Shown: in pieces, positions 1-7,870 of the stretch | Numbering within the stretch: position 1 is the stretch's first letter | Layout: each line of letters starts with the position of its first letter | IMG/VR virus record: IMGVR_UViG_3300010371_000051 | Location: 1 to 44,284 of that record | Strand: one strand, 5' to 3' | Length of the DNA stretch: 44,284 bases | DNA from: a virus | Translations under genes and position numbers: made by a program | The notes under the pieces: generated by a model | Told to the model about the DNA's origin: nothing | Database searches by the model: none | The model's input: only the letters and a program-made list of their open reading frames with translations

Positions 1-727
1 AATATGCTAGGGCAATCACAGAGGCGAATACGGATGAAGCAGCCGATTTAGTAGCCGATTCCGCAGCCCAGGCCGCAGCCGATTCCGCAACCGATTTCGC
101 AGCCGATTCCGCAGCGGATTTCGCAGCCGATTCCGCAGCCGATTCCGCAGCCGATTCCGCAGCCCATTTCGCAGCCGATTCCGCAGCCGATTCCGCAGCC
201 CATTCCGCAGCCCATTCCGCAGCCCATTCCGCAGCCCATTCCGCAGCCGATTTCGCAGCCCATTCCGCAGCCGATTTCGCAGAAGGTACATCAGTGATGC
301 GTGTAATTGCCTTCCACCTCTCCGCATCCTCTGTTCTATTCATGGCCAAAAGCGCGATAGGAGCGAAGATCGAAAAACAGGCATCAGCCACGCGGAATGT
401 ACGAGCCTGTTCTATTCCCTTTGATTTTCGAGAGAGGTCGAGTCCTGCGAAAACTTTAAGGCGATTGATGTCGCATCCTGGAATGGCGGCGAACCTATCA
501 TTAAGTCCCTGTAAAAAGTATGTGATCGTAATCGAATCCGATTCTAGGCAGTAGGTACGCTCTGGCACATCAATTAATTCACAGGCCATAAGCGCACGCC
601 AGCGGAGTTCAATCACGCATTCAGGGCACGGCTGCAAGAGATCTTTGGGGGTTCCCGAATGGTTCCCAATGCTCAACTGAGCTTCATCGATAATTCGTTG
701 TCCGAGTTCACAGAGTAGTGTTTTCAT
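1..727 (-). CDS. Alanine-rich tetrapeptide-repeat protein, C-terminus cut by window edge
   Basis: Reading the minus strand from an ATG at 727 gives an open frame that never stops before base 1, so the gene is truncated. A GGAGG site lies upstream of the ATG. The first ~145 residues are non-repetitive (start MKTLLCELGQRIIDEAQ, with a CPEC pair near residue 34). They are followed by about twenty four-residue units of the form A-A-(E/K)-(S/W), then a more degenerate tail (TKSAASSVFASVIALAY). Repeats of this kind occur in uncharacterised phage proteins; the unit would suit a long helix with one face of E/K/S/W. Function is unknown. It is the last visible gene of a leftward cluster (1496, 1210, 959, 727). 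The plus-strand ORFs across the same repeat are shadows. Confidence 0.8.
   Translation of the reverse strand, partial: MKTLLCELGQRIIDEAQLSIGNHSGTPKDLLQPCPECVIELRWRALMACELIDVPERTYCLESDSITITYFLQGLNDRFAAIPGCDINRLKVFAGLDLSRKSKGIEQARTFRVADACFSIFAPIALLAMNRTEDAERWKAITRITDVPSAKSAAEWAAKSAAEWAAEWAAEWAAEWAAESAAESAAKWAAESAAESAAESAAKSAAESAAKSVAESAAAWAAESATKSAASSVFASVIALAY
44..285. repeat. 12-bp in-frame tandem repeat (about 20 copies)
   Basis: The plus strand repeats GCAGCCGATTCC with very little drift. In the minus-strand gene this reads Ala-Ala-(Glu/Lys)-(Ser/Trp). Differences between units are almost all single changes at two positions (GAA/AAA and TGG/TCG), with the other codons held constant. That pattern points to recent expansion of the array rather than an old, diverged one. 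Confidence 0.9.
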
Positions 728-767
728 AGTTGTTTTTGAGTCCTCCAAGACTATAAGAGAGAATAGG

Positions 768-959
768 TTAGGGAACGATCATCGTTTCGACATAGACGGT
801 AGCAGTGTCTTTTGTTTCCGCGTTGAACCATATTTCCCGATCAGATTGAACGTCAGTGCGATGGTAACCAAGACCCTTTAGGCACGAGTCAACAGACTCT
901 TGACTAAGGCCAAAGGCAAAAAATGATCGCTCGCGTTTTGAATAAATATTGAAAAGCAT
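768..959 (-). CDS. Hypothetical protein, 63 aa
   Basis: I chose the internal ATG at 959 (MLFNIYSKRERS...) because AAGGAG lies 12 nt upstream; the longer frame starting at 1037 has no such site. The short protein mixes charged and aromatic residues, with no motif I recognise. It sits 41 nt upstream of the repeat-protein gene in the same leftward cluster. Function unknown. Confidence 0.65.
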   Translation of the reverse strand: MLFNIYSKRERSFFAFGLSQESVDSCLKGLGYHRTDVQSDREIWFNAETKDTATVYVETMIVP

Positions 960-991
960 AGTGTTTTGGATCTCCTTAAAGAGTAGAGGGG

Positions 992-1210
992 CTAGGCGGG
1001 GTGAACTTCGATTTGGCCCGGTTCGTGAATAGAACAAATACCGTTCGCGGATGAGTTCAAGAGCTTCATAGCTCCCTTGCGATCACAAGCCACGATCTTG
1101 GTAGTTCTGGAGTTCATGATTACGTAGTGAGTCGATCCGAGTTTGTCGGCAAGCATTTGGGCTTCCTTCTCGGCGATGCCGAAGCGTTGATTCTGTGGTA
1201 GTTGTGTCAT
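992..1210 (-). CDS. Hypothetical protein, 72 aa
   Basis: Starts MTQLPQNQRFGIAEKEAQ after a weak purine-rich site (TAGGAAA). The middle (THYVIMNSRTTKIVACDRKG) looks like a small alpha/beta fold, with two strands followed by a helix. No family recognised. It lies between two other short leftward genes with normal intergenic spacing. Confidence 0.65.
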   Translation of the reverse strand: MTQLPQNQRFGIAEKEAQMLADKLGSTHYVIMNSRTTKIVACDRKGAMKLLNSSANGICSIHEPGQIEVHPA

Positions 1211-1244
1211 TTTGATTTTCCTAAGTAGGGATAGAGAGTAGAGG

Positions 1245-1496
1245 CTAGGCGAGTTCAGAGAAGAGTTGAGCTGCGGCGGCTTTCAGCGTTCTGAATCTGC
1301 GGCCGGAGGCGTCGCCAACGATGAACCAGTAACCCTGGCTTCGGACTTCGCGTCCTGCTCGCTTGGTGTAGAAACAACCGCTCCATTCGACTTGGCCGAT
1401 CTCGACTCCATTAGCCATAACTGGATTCTTTGAGCATTCCTGCGTGCGCTTGATTGTGAAGCTTGCGGTCTTTTCGGTTGTCTGCGTTGGGTTCAT
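1245..1496 (-). CDS. Hypothetical protein, 83 aa, probably from a leaderless mRNA
   Basis: I chose ATG 1496 (MNPTQTTEKTASFTIKR...) over the GTG at 1511 because a TACAAT box lies 6 nt before it and no ribosome site is visible. The protein has a strand-rich centre (GVEIGQVEWSGCFYTKR and SQGYWFIVG) and a C-terminal helix (TLKAAAAQLFSEL). That is the general layout of small DNA- or protein-binding alpha/beta proteins, but I recognise no family. It heads the leftward cluster. Confidence 0.65.
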   Translation of the reverse strand: MNPTQTTEKTASFTIKRTQECSKNPVMANGVEIGQVEWSGCFYTKRAGREVRSQGYWFIVGDASGRRFRTLKAAAAQLFSELA

Positions 1497-1530
1497 GGAT
1501 TCATTGTACACGATGCTTACGGCAAAACAA
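1497..1530 (-). promoter_or_regulatory. Candidate leaderless promoter for the leftward cluster
   Basis: On the minus strand TTGTTT (1530-1525) is followed after 16 nt by TACAAT (1508-1503), which ends 6 nt before the ATG at 1496. The spacing puts the transcription start at or next to the start codon. No Shine-Dalgarno sequence is present. Confidence 0.45.
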
Positions 1531-1562
1531 GCCTAAACGCATTAAATATCTGCCTTGATGAT

Positions 1563-1742
1563 TTATTTTGATCCTTTTGGACGGATGTAATTGGCTTGTC
1601 GAAGGGCAACGCGGACGAGTTCGGCTTGCTTGATGCCAGTTTTGTGTACAACTTCGGCAAGATCCGCCCCTTCAAGTGCGGTGAGTCGTACGGTTAAATT
1701 GACTGGATGGGTCTTTTGTTTGATGGGTGGGCATTGTTTCAC
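1563..1742 (-). CDS. Ribbon-helix-helix transcription regulator, 59 aa
   Basis: Reads as a short strand (residues 15-21, NLTVRLT), a first helix (22-35, ALEGADLAEVVHKT) and a second helix (39-50, QAELVRVALRQA), the layout of Arc/CopG-type ribbon-helix-helix repressors, which dimerise and put the strand into the DNA major groove. I prefer the GTG at 1742 (MKQCPPIKQ...) because a TATGCT box lies 6 nt upstream; a TTG at 1790 would add 16 residues without a ribosome site. The gene diverges from the terminase operon, so it may control it. Family fold is inferred from the pattern only. Confidence 0.6.
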   Translation of the reverse strand: MKQCPPIKQKTHPVNLTVRLTALEGADLAEVVHKTGIKQAELVRVALRQANYIRPKGSK

Positions 1743-1813
1743 ATTAAAAGCATACCTAAACGCCGTAAGAACACACCGTGAAGATTTCAAATTAGCGTGA
1801 CAGAGAGGGATGT
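1743..1813. promoter_or_regulatory. Divergent region between RHH gene and terminase operon
   Basis: Leftward, TATGCT (1754-1749) sits 6 nt before the GTG at 1742. The sequence CCTAAACGC (1755-1763) overlaps this promoter and recurs at 1532-1540 upstream of the other leftward promoter. In both places it lies close to a CCGTAAG element, but in different relative orientation. These shared elements are candidate operators for the ribbon-helix-helix protein. Rightward, AGAGGGA precedes the small-terminase ATG; I cannot place its -10 box. Confidence 0.35.
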
Positions 1814-2377
1814 ATGGCAGGGTTGACAGGGAAGCAAGAGCGGTTCATTGCTGAGTTTCTAATTGATCTAAACGCAACCCAAGCAGCAATTAGGGCTGGT
1901 TACAGTGCTGACACTGCATATTCCATTGGCAGCGAGAACCTGAAGAAACCTGAAATTCTCAATGCCATTGCAGAAGCACGCGCAAAGATCGCTACAATGT
2001 TAGAAGTCACGGCAGAAAGAATCATCGCGGAGTATGCCAAACTTGGATTTTCCAATATGGCGCACTACACGCGAATTCACCACGGAGACCCGTACATTGA
2101 TTTGTCGGCGGTGAGCCTAGATCAGTTCGCGGCTATTGCCGAGGTCACATCCGAGGACTACACAGAGGGTCGCGGCGAAGATTCGCGAGACATCAAAAAG
2201 ACTAAAATCAAGCTCCATGATAAAAAGGGCGCTTTAGACTCGCTCGCTCGCCACCTCGGAATGTTTAATGATAAATCTACGGTTGATTTGAATGTTACAG
2301 ACCTCACCCCAGAACAGCGAGAGTCAGAGATTAGATCTATCATCGCTAATATCGCCGGAAATTCTAAGAGCGGCTAG
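1814..2377 (+). CDS. terS: Terminase small subunit
   Basis: The 187-aa product opens with the Terminase_2 pattern: LTGKQERFIAEFLIDLNATQ, then AAIRAGYSADTAYSIGSENL and a predicted coiled helix with KIATMLEVTAERI. This N-terminal helix-turn-helix recognises the packaging site, and the rest oligomerises and regulates the large subunit. The length is normal for the family. It starts at an ATG with AGAGGGA upstream and is directly followed by the large subunit, which overlaps its 3' end. Confidence 0.93.
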   Translation: MAGLTGKQERFIAEFLIDLNATQAAIRAGYSADTAYSIGSENLKKPEILNAIAEARAKIATMLEVTAERIIAEYAKLGFSNMAHYTRIHHGDPYIDLSAVSLDQFAAIAEVTSEDYTEGRGEDSRDIKKTKIKLHDKKGALDSLARHLGMFNDKSTVDLNVTDLTPEQRESEIRSIIANIAGNSKSG

Positions 2378-4001
2378 TCCCCAACAGTTTGCTCGGCTAA
2401 AGGAGCTGTTGGGGATTCCGAAGCGAGTTACGTTCGATGATCTGAAGATCAGAACGAAAGATAAGCGGATAATCCCCTTCGTTCCAAATGCGGTCCAGAT
2501 TCGATACCTAGATGATCTTTGCCCAGAGTGGCGGCAGGGGATTTACAATCTGTCTGGGTTGAGGGAGCTGATCCTAAAAGCTAGGCAGCAAGGTTTTTCG
2601 ACGCTTATACAGGCGATATTCTTTTGCCTTACTCTGAATGAGCCAAATACTCAAACAGTAGTCATAGCTCACGACTTGGAGTCAACAGAACGTATATTCC
2701 AGATGATCCAGTTGTTTTACGACAACTTGCCAGATCACAAAAAGCCCTTTGCAAAATACGCCTCCAAGCGCATGTATCACTGGCCGTCCGTGAATTCTTA
2801 CTATTCAGTCGGAACGGCAGGGGCAAAGAGCTACGGACGTGGTGGGACGATCAATAACGTTCACTTCTCTGAGGTGGCGTTTGCGGAATGCGCAGATAAG
2901 GTGGCCTCAGCTCTTCTTCAGGCGGTACCGATGGATGGGAATGTATTTGAAGAAAGCACCGCTAATGGACTTGGAAACTACTTCCATGAGGAATGGGAAT
3001 CAAGTGGGAATGGTGACTCTGTTTTCCGGCGGCACTTTACGGCTTGGTTCGAGAATCCAGAGTATCGGGTAGATGTTCCTTATGGTTTCAAGAGGACACC
3101 AGAAGAGCAGGTAAGGGCTGATCGGTACGTGTTGGATGATGGTCAATTAGCCTGGTACCGAATCAAGGCCAAGGAACTTAAAGAAGAAGTCAAACAAGAG
3201 TATCCCGAGAACGCAGAAGAGGCGTTCCTAGCTTCCGGCCATCCATATTTCGACCGCAAGAACTTAGTTGCGCAAATTGAGAGATGCAGCCCAACAATCG
3301 ATATTCCTAAGACTGATCGATTGAAGAAAATATCCTTGACGCAAGGATTGAACCTCTACATGGCTCCAATCGAGGGCAAGACCTACGTTATCAGCGCCGA
3401 TACAGCCGAAGGGCTGACGGACAAAGGAGACCATGACTACGATAGCGCGAGCGTCTGGGACGCCGAGACGTGGGAGCAAGTTGCTCACCTTCACGGGCGA
3501 TGGGACACTCATGAATTTGGCCTTTTGCTTGCAGAACTAGGATTTTGGTTCAATAAGGCGCTCCTCGTTATCGAGCGAAACAACCACGGCCACGCAGTTA
3601 TTAATGCGGCTATGCACTCAGGGAACTACCCTCCGATGTCGCCAGGCGAATGCAGTGGCCTTTATTATCACGAAGATTACGATGCCCACACTCAAGTTAA
3701 ATCGAGAAAACCAGGGTGGCCTACGACTCCCAAGACAAAGTATTTCGCTCTTGATGGTTTAGCTAGCTCGCTCCTGAATAACGACATCAAAATCAATTCC
3801 CCCGAAATGATTGCCGAAATGGTTCGGTACGTGAAACTGCCGGGCAACAAATCGGGCGGTGAATCGGGTGCACATGACGACCGGGTTATAGATGCAGCTA
3901 TCGGAGATGTCGCGCTCAAATTGGGACTTTGGAAGAAATCTCCTCACACAAGCGCAATCGAATCGATGAAAGCCTTACTTGCCGCGAGAAACAACAAATG
4001 A
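2292..4001 (+). CDS. terL: Terminase large subunit (ATPase and nuclease)
   Basis: The packaging motor. Counting from ATG 2292, Walker A is KARQQGFST at about 96-104 and Walker B is VHFSEVAF at 191-198. The RNase H-like nuclease has Asp in VISADTAEG (371), Glu in VIERNNHG (429) and the HDD triad at about 529-531. All expected catalytic acids are present, so it should be active. The start is uncertain: ATG 2292 overlaps the small subunit by 86 nt and has no clear ribosome site, while a TTG at 2409 would lie only 3 nt after AAGGAG. The stop overlaps the portal start (ATGA). The product translocates DNA into the prohead at the portal and cuts concatemers. Confidence 0.95.
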   Translation: MLQTSPQNSESQRLDLSSLISPEILRAASPQQFARLKELLGIPKRVTFDDLKIRTKDKRIIPFVPNAVQIRYLDDLCPEWRQGIYNLSGLRELILKARQQGFSTLIQAIFFCLTLNEPNTQTVVIAHDLESTERIFQMIQLFYDNLPDHKKPFAKYASKRMYHWPSVNSYYSVGTAGAKSYGRGGTINNVHFSEVAFAECADKVASALLQAVPMDGNVFEESTANGLGNYFHEEWESSGNGDSVFRRHFTAWFENPEYRVDVPYGFKRTPEEQVRADRYVLDDGQLAWYRIKAKELKEEVKQEYPENAEEAFLASGHPYFDRKNLVAQIERCSPTIDIPKTDRLKKISLTQGLNLYMAPIEGKTYVISADTAEGLTDKGDHDYDSASVWDAETWEQVAHLHGRWDTHEFGLLLAELGFWFNKALLVIERNNHGHAVINAAMHSGNYPPMSPGECSGLYYHEDYDAHTQVKSRKPGWPTTPKTKYFALDGLASSLLNNDIKINSPEMIAEMVRYVKLPGNKSGGESGAHDDRVIDAAIGDVALKLGLWKKSPHTSAIESMKALLAARNNK

Positions 4002-6274
4002 TAATGCCGTGGCAAAAGCCTTTATCGAAAATTGTCGATAGAGCTGTACTAGATAAGGCTCCTGAGATTGCACGTGCGGCAGTCGAAGAGGCGTCTGCAC
4101 GACTCAAAAACGAGGGGCGCGAAGAGTTCGCCAAAGAGATAGCGCGAGCGATGTCGAATCAGCTTATGCCTCAAGGCCCGCAGGCAACGTATCCGCAAGT
4201 TGGAGGTTCACCGCATCCGCTTTATGGTTTTGACAATCCTTGGCGCTACAACGTACCGATCAGCCCAAAGCAAAGAATCGGCTCATTGGTATCTGTGGAG
4301 ACTTTGCGAGCGTTCGCGAATTCCTACGATATATTGAGGTCGTGCATCAACCACCTAAAGCGCGAGGTCCAGGCGCAGGCTTTTTCGATCAAGGCGAAAG
4401 ACCCTAAAGACAAATCGAAATCGACTCAAGACCAAATCGCGAGCGCGTACGAATTCTTTTCGAAGTATGGCGGCTTAGGCGAGATCACTGAAACCCGAAG
4501 GCTTTACGAAGCAAAGATGGTCGAAGACACGATGGTCGTTGGGGCATTCGCCTCGTGGAAGTCTTATTCCAAGGGCGGCAAGCTTCTGCAAGTGCTTAAT
4601 ATTGACGCCAGCACTATTCGCCCGAAGATGGATTCTTACGGGTGGCCAGGTCCTGGCGATGATTGGTACGAGCAATGGATTATGGGGATGCTCATAACCG
4701 GATTCCGACCAGAGGAACTCGTTTACACCGGACTTTGGCCAGAAACAACAACGCCCTATTTTCGTTCAGCAGTCGAGTATTTGGTTATGACAACCATCTC
4801 GGCGCTTGCGGCCGATAAGTGGAATCAGTCCTGGCTTACAGATGGCAACACACCAGGTCAGATGATTTCGTTGCCAGAAACATACTCACCGACTCAGGTC
4901 CAAGAGTACGCTGAACTATTCCTTGCGATGCTCGCGGGTGACTCTAACAAGAGACAGCAAGTCACTTTCGTTCCGGGTGGAGCGAAAAACATAGCGGGAC
5001 CTTCGCGTAAAGATCAGGACTTCTCAGAATTCGAGTTGTGGTTAGCTAGGAGAACCGGTGCTATTTGTGGTGTGCAGCTCGCGTCGATCGGCTTTGCAGG
5101 CGAGCAGTACAAAGTAAGCCAGGAAAAGTCAAACGATAACACTTCTCAGTTCGGCGCCGGCGCTTTTCTTGATCTGCGAAAAGAGCACTACGACGATATT
5201 CTGTGCGATCTGGGCCATTCAAATCTCGAAATTCAGAACGGCGAAACTGCTGAGGAATCTGGACTAGAAAGAGCACAGAGGCTTCTTATATCGATGCCTT
5301 GGACAACGCTTGACGAGATCCGCGCGGACGAAGGCCGTGACCCAATCGAAGGCGGCGAAAACATTCTTGTTTCGAGTCTTTTGCAGCCGTTGGAACGGAG
5401 TCTTAATCCTCCCGATCCTGTTCAACCTACCGAAGAGCCCAAACCAGGTCAACCCGTATCGAAAGCAAAAAAGTCCTCCAAGAAGTCAGAAGAAATGGCG
5501 CGTTGGATGCGAAAGTCTCTCGCACGCGTCAAGGATGGCAAGCCCGCGCTTTGCTCATTTGAATCGGCTTCGATTCCGAAGGACACAAACGCTCGAATCA
5601 TGCGAATGCTAGGCGATGCGGAAACCGTTTCAGACGTGAAAGCAATCTTCCGCGATGACGAGGATGAAAGCGAAGAAGATCCCAAGGATAAGCGCAAGAA
5701 GCTATTCGCGTTACTCCAAATCCAAATAGATGAGGTTGAGGGTTCGCTAGCGTCGTCAGTCGGCGACTTGCAGGCAGGTACGGCAGGAATAACGAAGTTC
5801 GTTGACGACGCTACCGAAGCCCTGCTTCCTCACCATATAAACGCAGCGCATTTAGGAAGGCTAAGAGCGGGTGGCACGGGCGCAATTAACGCTTCTGACA
5901 TCCAGATAGGCACAGCAAACGCTGCGAGTCAACAGGAGTTCCTCAGAAAACTCGCGGCTGACATCCAGTCGGGATCGCTTTCTGATGCGGAACTTTCGGT
6001 TCGATTAAGGCTTTTTGGACAAAGAATTGCGGGAACGGCTAATCAATCATGGGTTAGGGCGCTTCCCCAAGATGCCTCCCTCGCTTGGAACGATGAGGAC
6101 GACGCTTCCGAGTGCGAGGACTGCCACAGACTAGCAAGAGGTGGGCCATATACCCCTGAGACGATCCCAACACTTCCTGGCCTTGGAGAGACAACATGTC
6201 GCACCAACTGTCGTTGTTTTATTACAACTAGCGACGGTGAGACATCCTTTTACGACCCTGAGGACAATGTATGA
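3998..6274 (+). CDS. Portal protein fused to a MuF-like minor head domain
   Basis: The first ~480 residues are portal-like: DNPWRYNVPISPKQRIG, then LRSCINHLKREVQAQ, and GVQLASIGFAGEQYKVSQ near the crown region. A charged linker rich in K/E/D follows. The last ~180 residues look like a MuF/SPP1-gp7 minor head domain ending in ECEDCHRLA...TTCRTNCRCF, a Cys-rich signature typical of MuF C-termini. At 758 aa it is far longer than an ordinary portal (about 400-500 aa), in line with a fusion. I chose ATG 3998, which overlaps the terminase stop; MPWQKP at 4004 is an alternative. The portal ring is the DNA channel, and MuF proteins aid head assembly or early ejection. No separate MuF gene is present. 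Confidence 0.85.
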   Translation: MIMPWQKPLSKIVDRAVLDKAPEIARAAVEEASARLKNEGREEFAKEIARAMSNQLMPQGPQATYPQVGGSPHPLYGFDNPWRYNVPISPKQRIGSLVSVETLRAFANSYDILRSCINHLKREVQAQAFSIKAKDPKDKSKSTQDQIASAYEFFSKYGGLGEITETRRLYEAKMVEDTMVVGAFASWKSYSKGGKLLQVLNIDASTIRPKMDSYGWPGPGDDWYEQWIMGMLITGFRPEELVYTGLWPETTTPYFRSAVEYLVMTTISALAADKWNQSWLTDGNTPGQMISLPETYSPTQVQEYAELFLAMLAGDSNKRQQVTFVPGGAKNIAGPSRKDQDFSEFELWLARRTGAICGVQLASIGFAGEQYKVSQEKSNDNTSQFGAGAFLDLRKEHYDDILCDLGHSNLEIQNGETAEESGLERAQRLLISMPWTTLDEIRADEGRDPIEGGENILVSSLLQPLERSLNPPDPVQPTEEPKPGQPVSKAKKSSKKSEEMARWMRKSLARVKDGKPALCSFESASIPKDTNARIMRMLGDAETVSDVKAIFRDDEDESEEDPKDKRKKLFALLQIQIDEVEGSLASSVGDLQAGTAGITKFVDDATEALLPHHINAAHLGRLRAGGTGAINASDIQIGTANAASQQEFLRKLAADIQSGSLSDAELSVRLRLFGQRIAGTANQSWVRALPQDASLAWNDEDDASECEDCHRLARGGPYTPETIPTLPGLGETTCRTNCRCFITTSDGETSFYDPEDNV

Positions 6275-6387
6275 ACCACTTCGATAGCCTATTTGCCATG
6301 TCCATCTTCAAGCAGCGGTTGCAGCGAGATAAAAGGATGAATGCGCAGGCCTTGAGATTGGTTTTCCGTTGTAAACACAACGCCTAA
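6271..6387 (+). CDS. Small basic protein, 38 aa
   Basis: ATG overlaps the portal stop (ATGA), so translation is probably coupled. The product starts MNHFDSLFAMSIFKQRLQRD and is rich in Arg/Lys/Gln with a single predicted helix. No family recognised. It is the last gene before the hairpin terminator at 6408. Small proteins at this position could be virion or assembly factors, but nothing in the sequence proves it. Confidence 0.55.
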   Translation: MNHFDSLFAMSIFKQRLQRDKRMNAQALRLVFRCKHNA

Positions 6388-6407
6388 AACTCCAACTCCA
6401 AAAATTG

Positions 6408-6439
6408 AAAGCGACTTCTCGAAAGAGAGTCGCTTTTTT
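6408..6439 (+). terminator. Rho-independent terminator after the terminase-portal block
   Basis: AAAGCGAC...GTCGCTTT forms the outer stem, TCTC/GAGA the inner stem with one bulged T, and GAAA the loop. The stem runs straight into a T tract. It separates packaging and portal genes from the capsid genes, so capsid transcription probably needs read-through or its own promoter. Confidence 0.75.
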
Positions 6440-6475
6440 CATGCCCGAAAACTAACTCCAAGGAACCGATAGAAA

Positions 6476-7021
6476 ATGATCCAAGCAATTGTAGGACTAG
6501 CATCAACTACGTACACGGCGAATAACAACACGCCATCGTTTAATACGCAAGGGTTGTCAGAACTCCTCATTGACATCAATGTGACCAGCGTGCGAGGCGT
6601 TACCCCATCGATGGCTTGGTTCCTCGACCGCCAAGGAGCAGATGGTCTTTGGTATCCCTGTTACAGCCCCACGGCTCTTACTGCTGCGGGAGTTATTTCG
6701 ACAACACTCGGTCCTGGTCAAGCGACTAATCAGGGATTCTCGAATAGAGCGCGGCTGAGGTGGACGGTAGCAGGAACGGCGACTAACACAACCGTTTCGA
6801 CGGGTGCGAACTCCGCAACCCAAGCACTAACCAGTACGGCTGGAATGCTTGCGGGAGACACCTTGCAGTTTGTAACCGCTGCGACAAGCCGAACGATTCT
6901 AACAGTCACCGATTCGACTCATGTCGTCTTGGACTCGGCGGTCAACTCAACTACCTCAGAGGTCGTAAACGTGACTAACACGCCAGCCATGACGTTCTCG
7001 GCAAGCATTCAGGGTCAATAG
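6476..7021 (+). CDS. Beta-rich virion-like protein with an inserted Thr-rich domain, 181 aa
   Basis: The N-terminal part has GLSELLIDINVTSV and the C-terminal strand reads LRWTVAG...AMTFSASIQGQ. Both ends match the 114-aa protein encoded at 7519-7863 (IETLEIDINVTAI; LSWVLSG...ATFSAMLQGR), so the two are paralogues. Unlike that paralogue it carries an extra segment at about residues 104-166, which closely resembles a segment of the major capsid protein. The Thr/Ser/Val-rich composition suits a decoration or head-surface protein, but this is inferred from position. Starts at an ATG with AAGGAA upstream. Confidence 0.7.
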   Translation: MIQAIVGLASTTYTANNNTPSFNTQGLSELLIDINVTSVRGVTPSMAWFLDRQGADGLWYPCYSPTALTAAGVISTTLGPGQATNQGFSNRARLRWTVAGTATNTTVSTGANSATQALTSTAGMLAGDTLQFVTAATSRTILTVTDSTHVVLDSAVNSTTSEVVNVTNTPAMTFSASIQGQ

Positions 7022-7024
7022 GTC

Positions 7025-7501
7025 GTGAATTTTATAGGGAATTTCCAGAATTCGGAAGCGATTCAATCGGCAATTTCTAGGATTCCAGAACCAATTCTAA
7101 AACAGATTTCTTGTGATTGGGCAATTGGACGATCCCCGAGTGTCCTTAGCCCTTACTCAGATCATCTCACCAGAGACGGTCGCCCATACTCCAAAACCGC
7201 TCATGTCCTATATGAGTTTCACCAGGATCATTTACCGCTGTATAAGCGAAATGTAACAGTCGTACTTCCGTTAGAAGTCGGGCCAAAAACCGTAATCCAC
7301 GAGATCGCTCATGTAATCCACGGACTGGGATGGTGGATAGGATTCAATCCCGTTTGCGACTACGCGAAAACCAACTACATGGAAGCATTCGCATGTGCAT
7401 TTGAAGAGTTCATAACGCCAGGCACATATGATCCTATCCGTGCCAATGAGTGGTTATGGTTTGCGAGAATGGCCAAAGTTGGACCTAATGAAATGCCTTG
7501 A
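7025..7501 (+). CDS. Zinc metallopeptidase (HExxH) in the head operon
   Basis: GTG start, 3 nt after the previous stop; 158 aa. The zincin motif is HEIAH (His92, Glu93, His96), followed 24 residues later by Glu120 in NYMEAFACAFEEFI. That is the spacing expected for the third zinc ligand in a gluzincin-type fold, and it resembles the compact catalytic domain of lethal-factor-like (ATLF) peptidases. All active residues are intact. There is no signal peptide or transmembrane segment. It lies between two paralogous beta-rich genes and before the serine prohead protease, so it may be packaged or act during assembly. The substrate is unknown. Confidence 0.8.
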   Translation: MNFIGNFQNSEAIQSAISRIPEPILKQISCDWAIGRSPSVLSPYSDHLTRDGRPYSKTAHVLYEFHQDHLPLYKRNVTVVLPLEVGPKTVIHEIAHVIHGLGWWIGFNPVCDYAKTNYMEAFACAFEEFITPGTYDPIRANEWLWFARMAKVGPNEMP

Positions 7502-7518
7502 TTTATTAATGGAGCATC

Positions 7519-7863
7519 ATGCCAAGTTTAGTAACACCTTATCAGGTCAACGCGAAAGCCGTAAGCGCGAATGGCCAAACTGATCCTATCGCCACTGGCT
7601 CAATTGAGACTCTTGAGATCGATATAAACGTAACCGCGATTTCTGCGGGGGCCACGATCTCTTTCACCTATTCCCGGCTCGACTCATACGGCAACGCTTA
7701 TCCCGTTTGGACAGGTGGAGTATCGGCGATTGGAACTATTGTCGATGACATTGGCACGGGAATGAATGTCCCGAAGTCGCCGGGCTCTCAGGGAGTTCTT
7801 TCGTGGGTGCTATCTGGAACAACGCCCACAGCCACTTTCTCGGCGATGCTTCAAGGCAGGTAA
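7519..7863 (+). CDS. Beta-rich virion-like protein, 114 aa (short paralogue)
   Basis: Begins MPSLVTPYQVNAKAVSANGQ after a GGAG site. It aligns with both ends of the 181-aa protein at 6476 but has no inserted domain; the C-terminus SWVLSGTTPTATFSAMLQGR shows the join. The strand-rich, low-charge composition resembles small decoration or tail-like proteins. No enzyme motif seen. Function inferred only from position and paralogy. Confidence 0.7.
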   Translation: MPSLVTPYQVNAKAVSANGQTDPIATGSIETLEIDINVTAISAGATISFTYSRLDSYGNAYPVWTGGVSAIGTIVDDIGTGMNVPKSPGSQGVLSWVLSGTTPTATFSAMLQGR

Positions 7864-7870
7864 TCAATAA

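Noticed and set aside
16-327. Minus-strand Arg/Asn/Leu and Gly/Cys repeat frames across the left array
   Set aside because: They are the other two reading frames of the 12-bp repeat; only the Ala-rich frame joins a normal N-terminal domain.
294-554. Plus-strand ORF of 86 codons at the left end
   Set aside because: It lies antisense to the repeat-protein gene, has no ribosome site and no protein-like pattern; the minus frame has a good start and continues cleanly.
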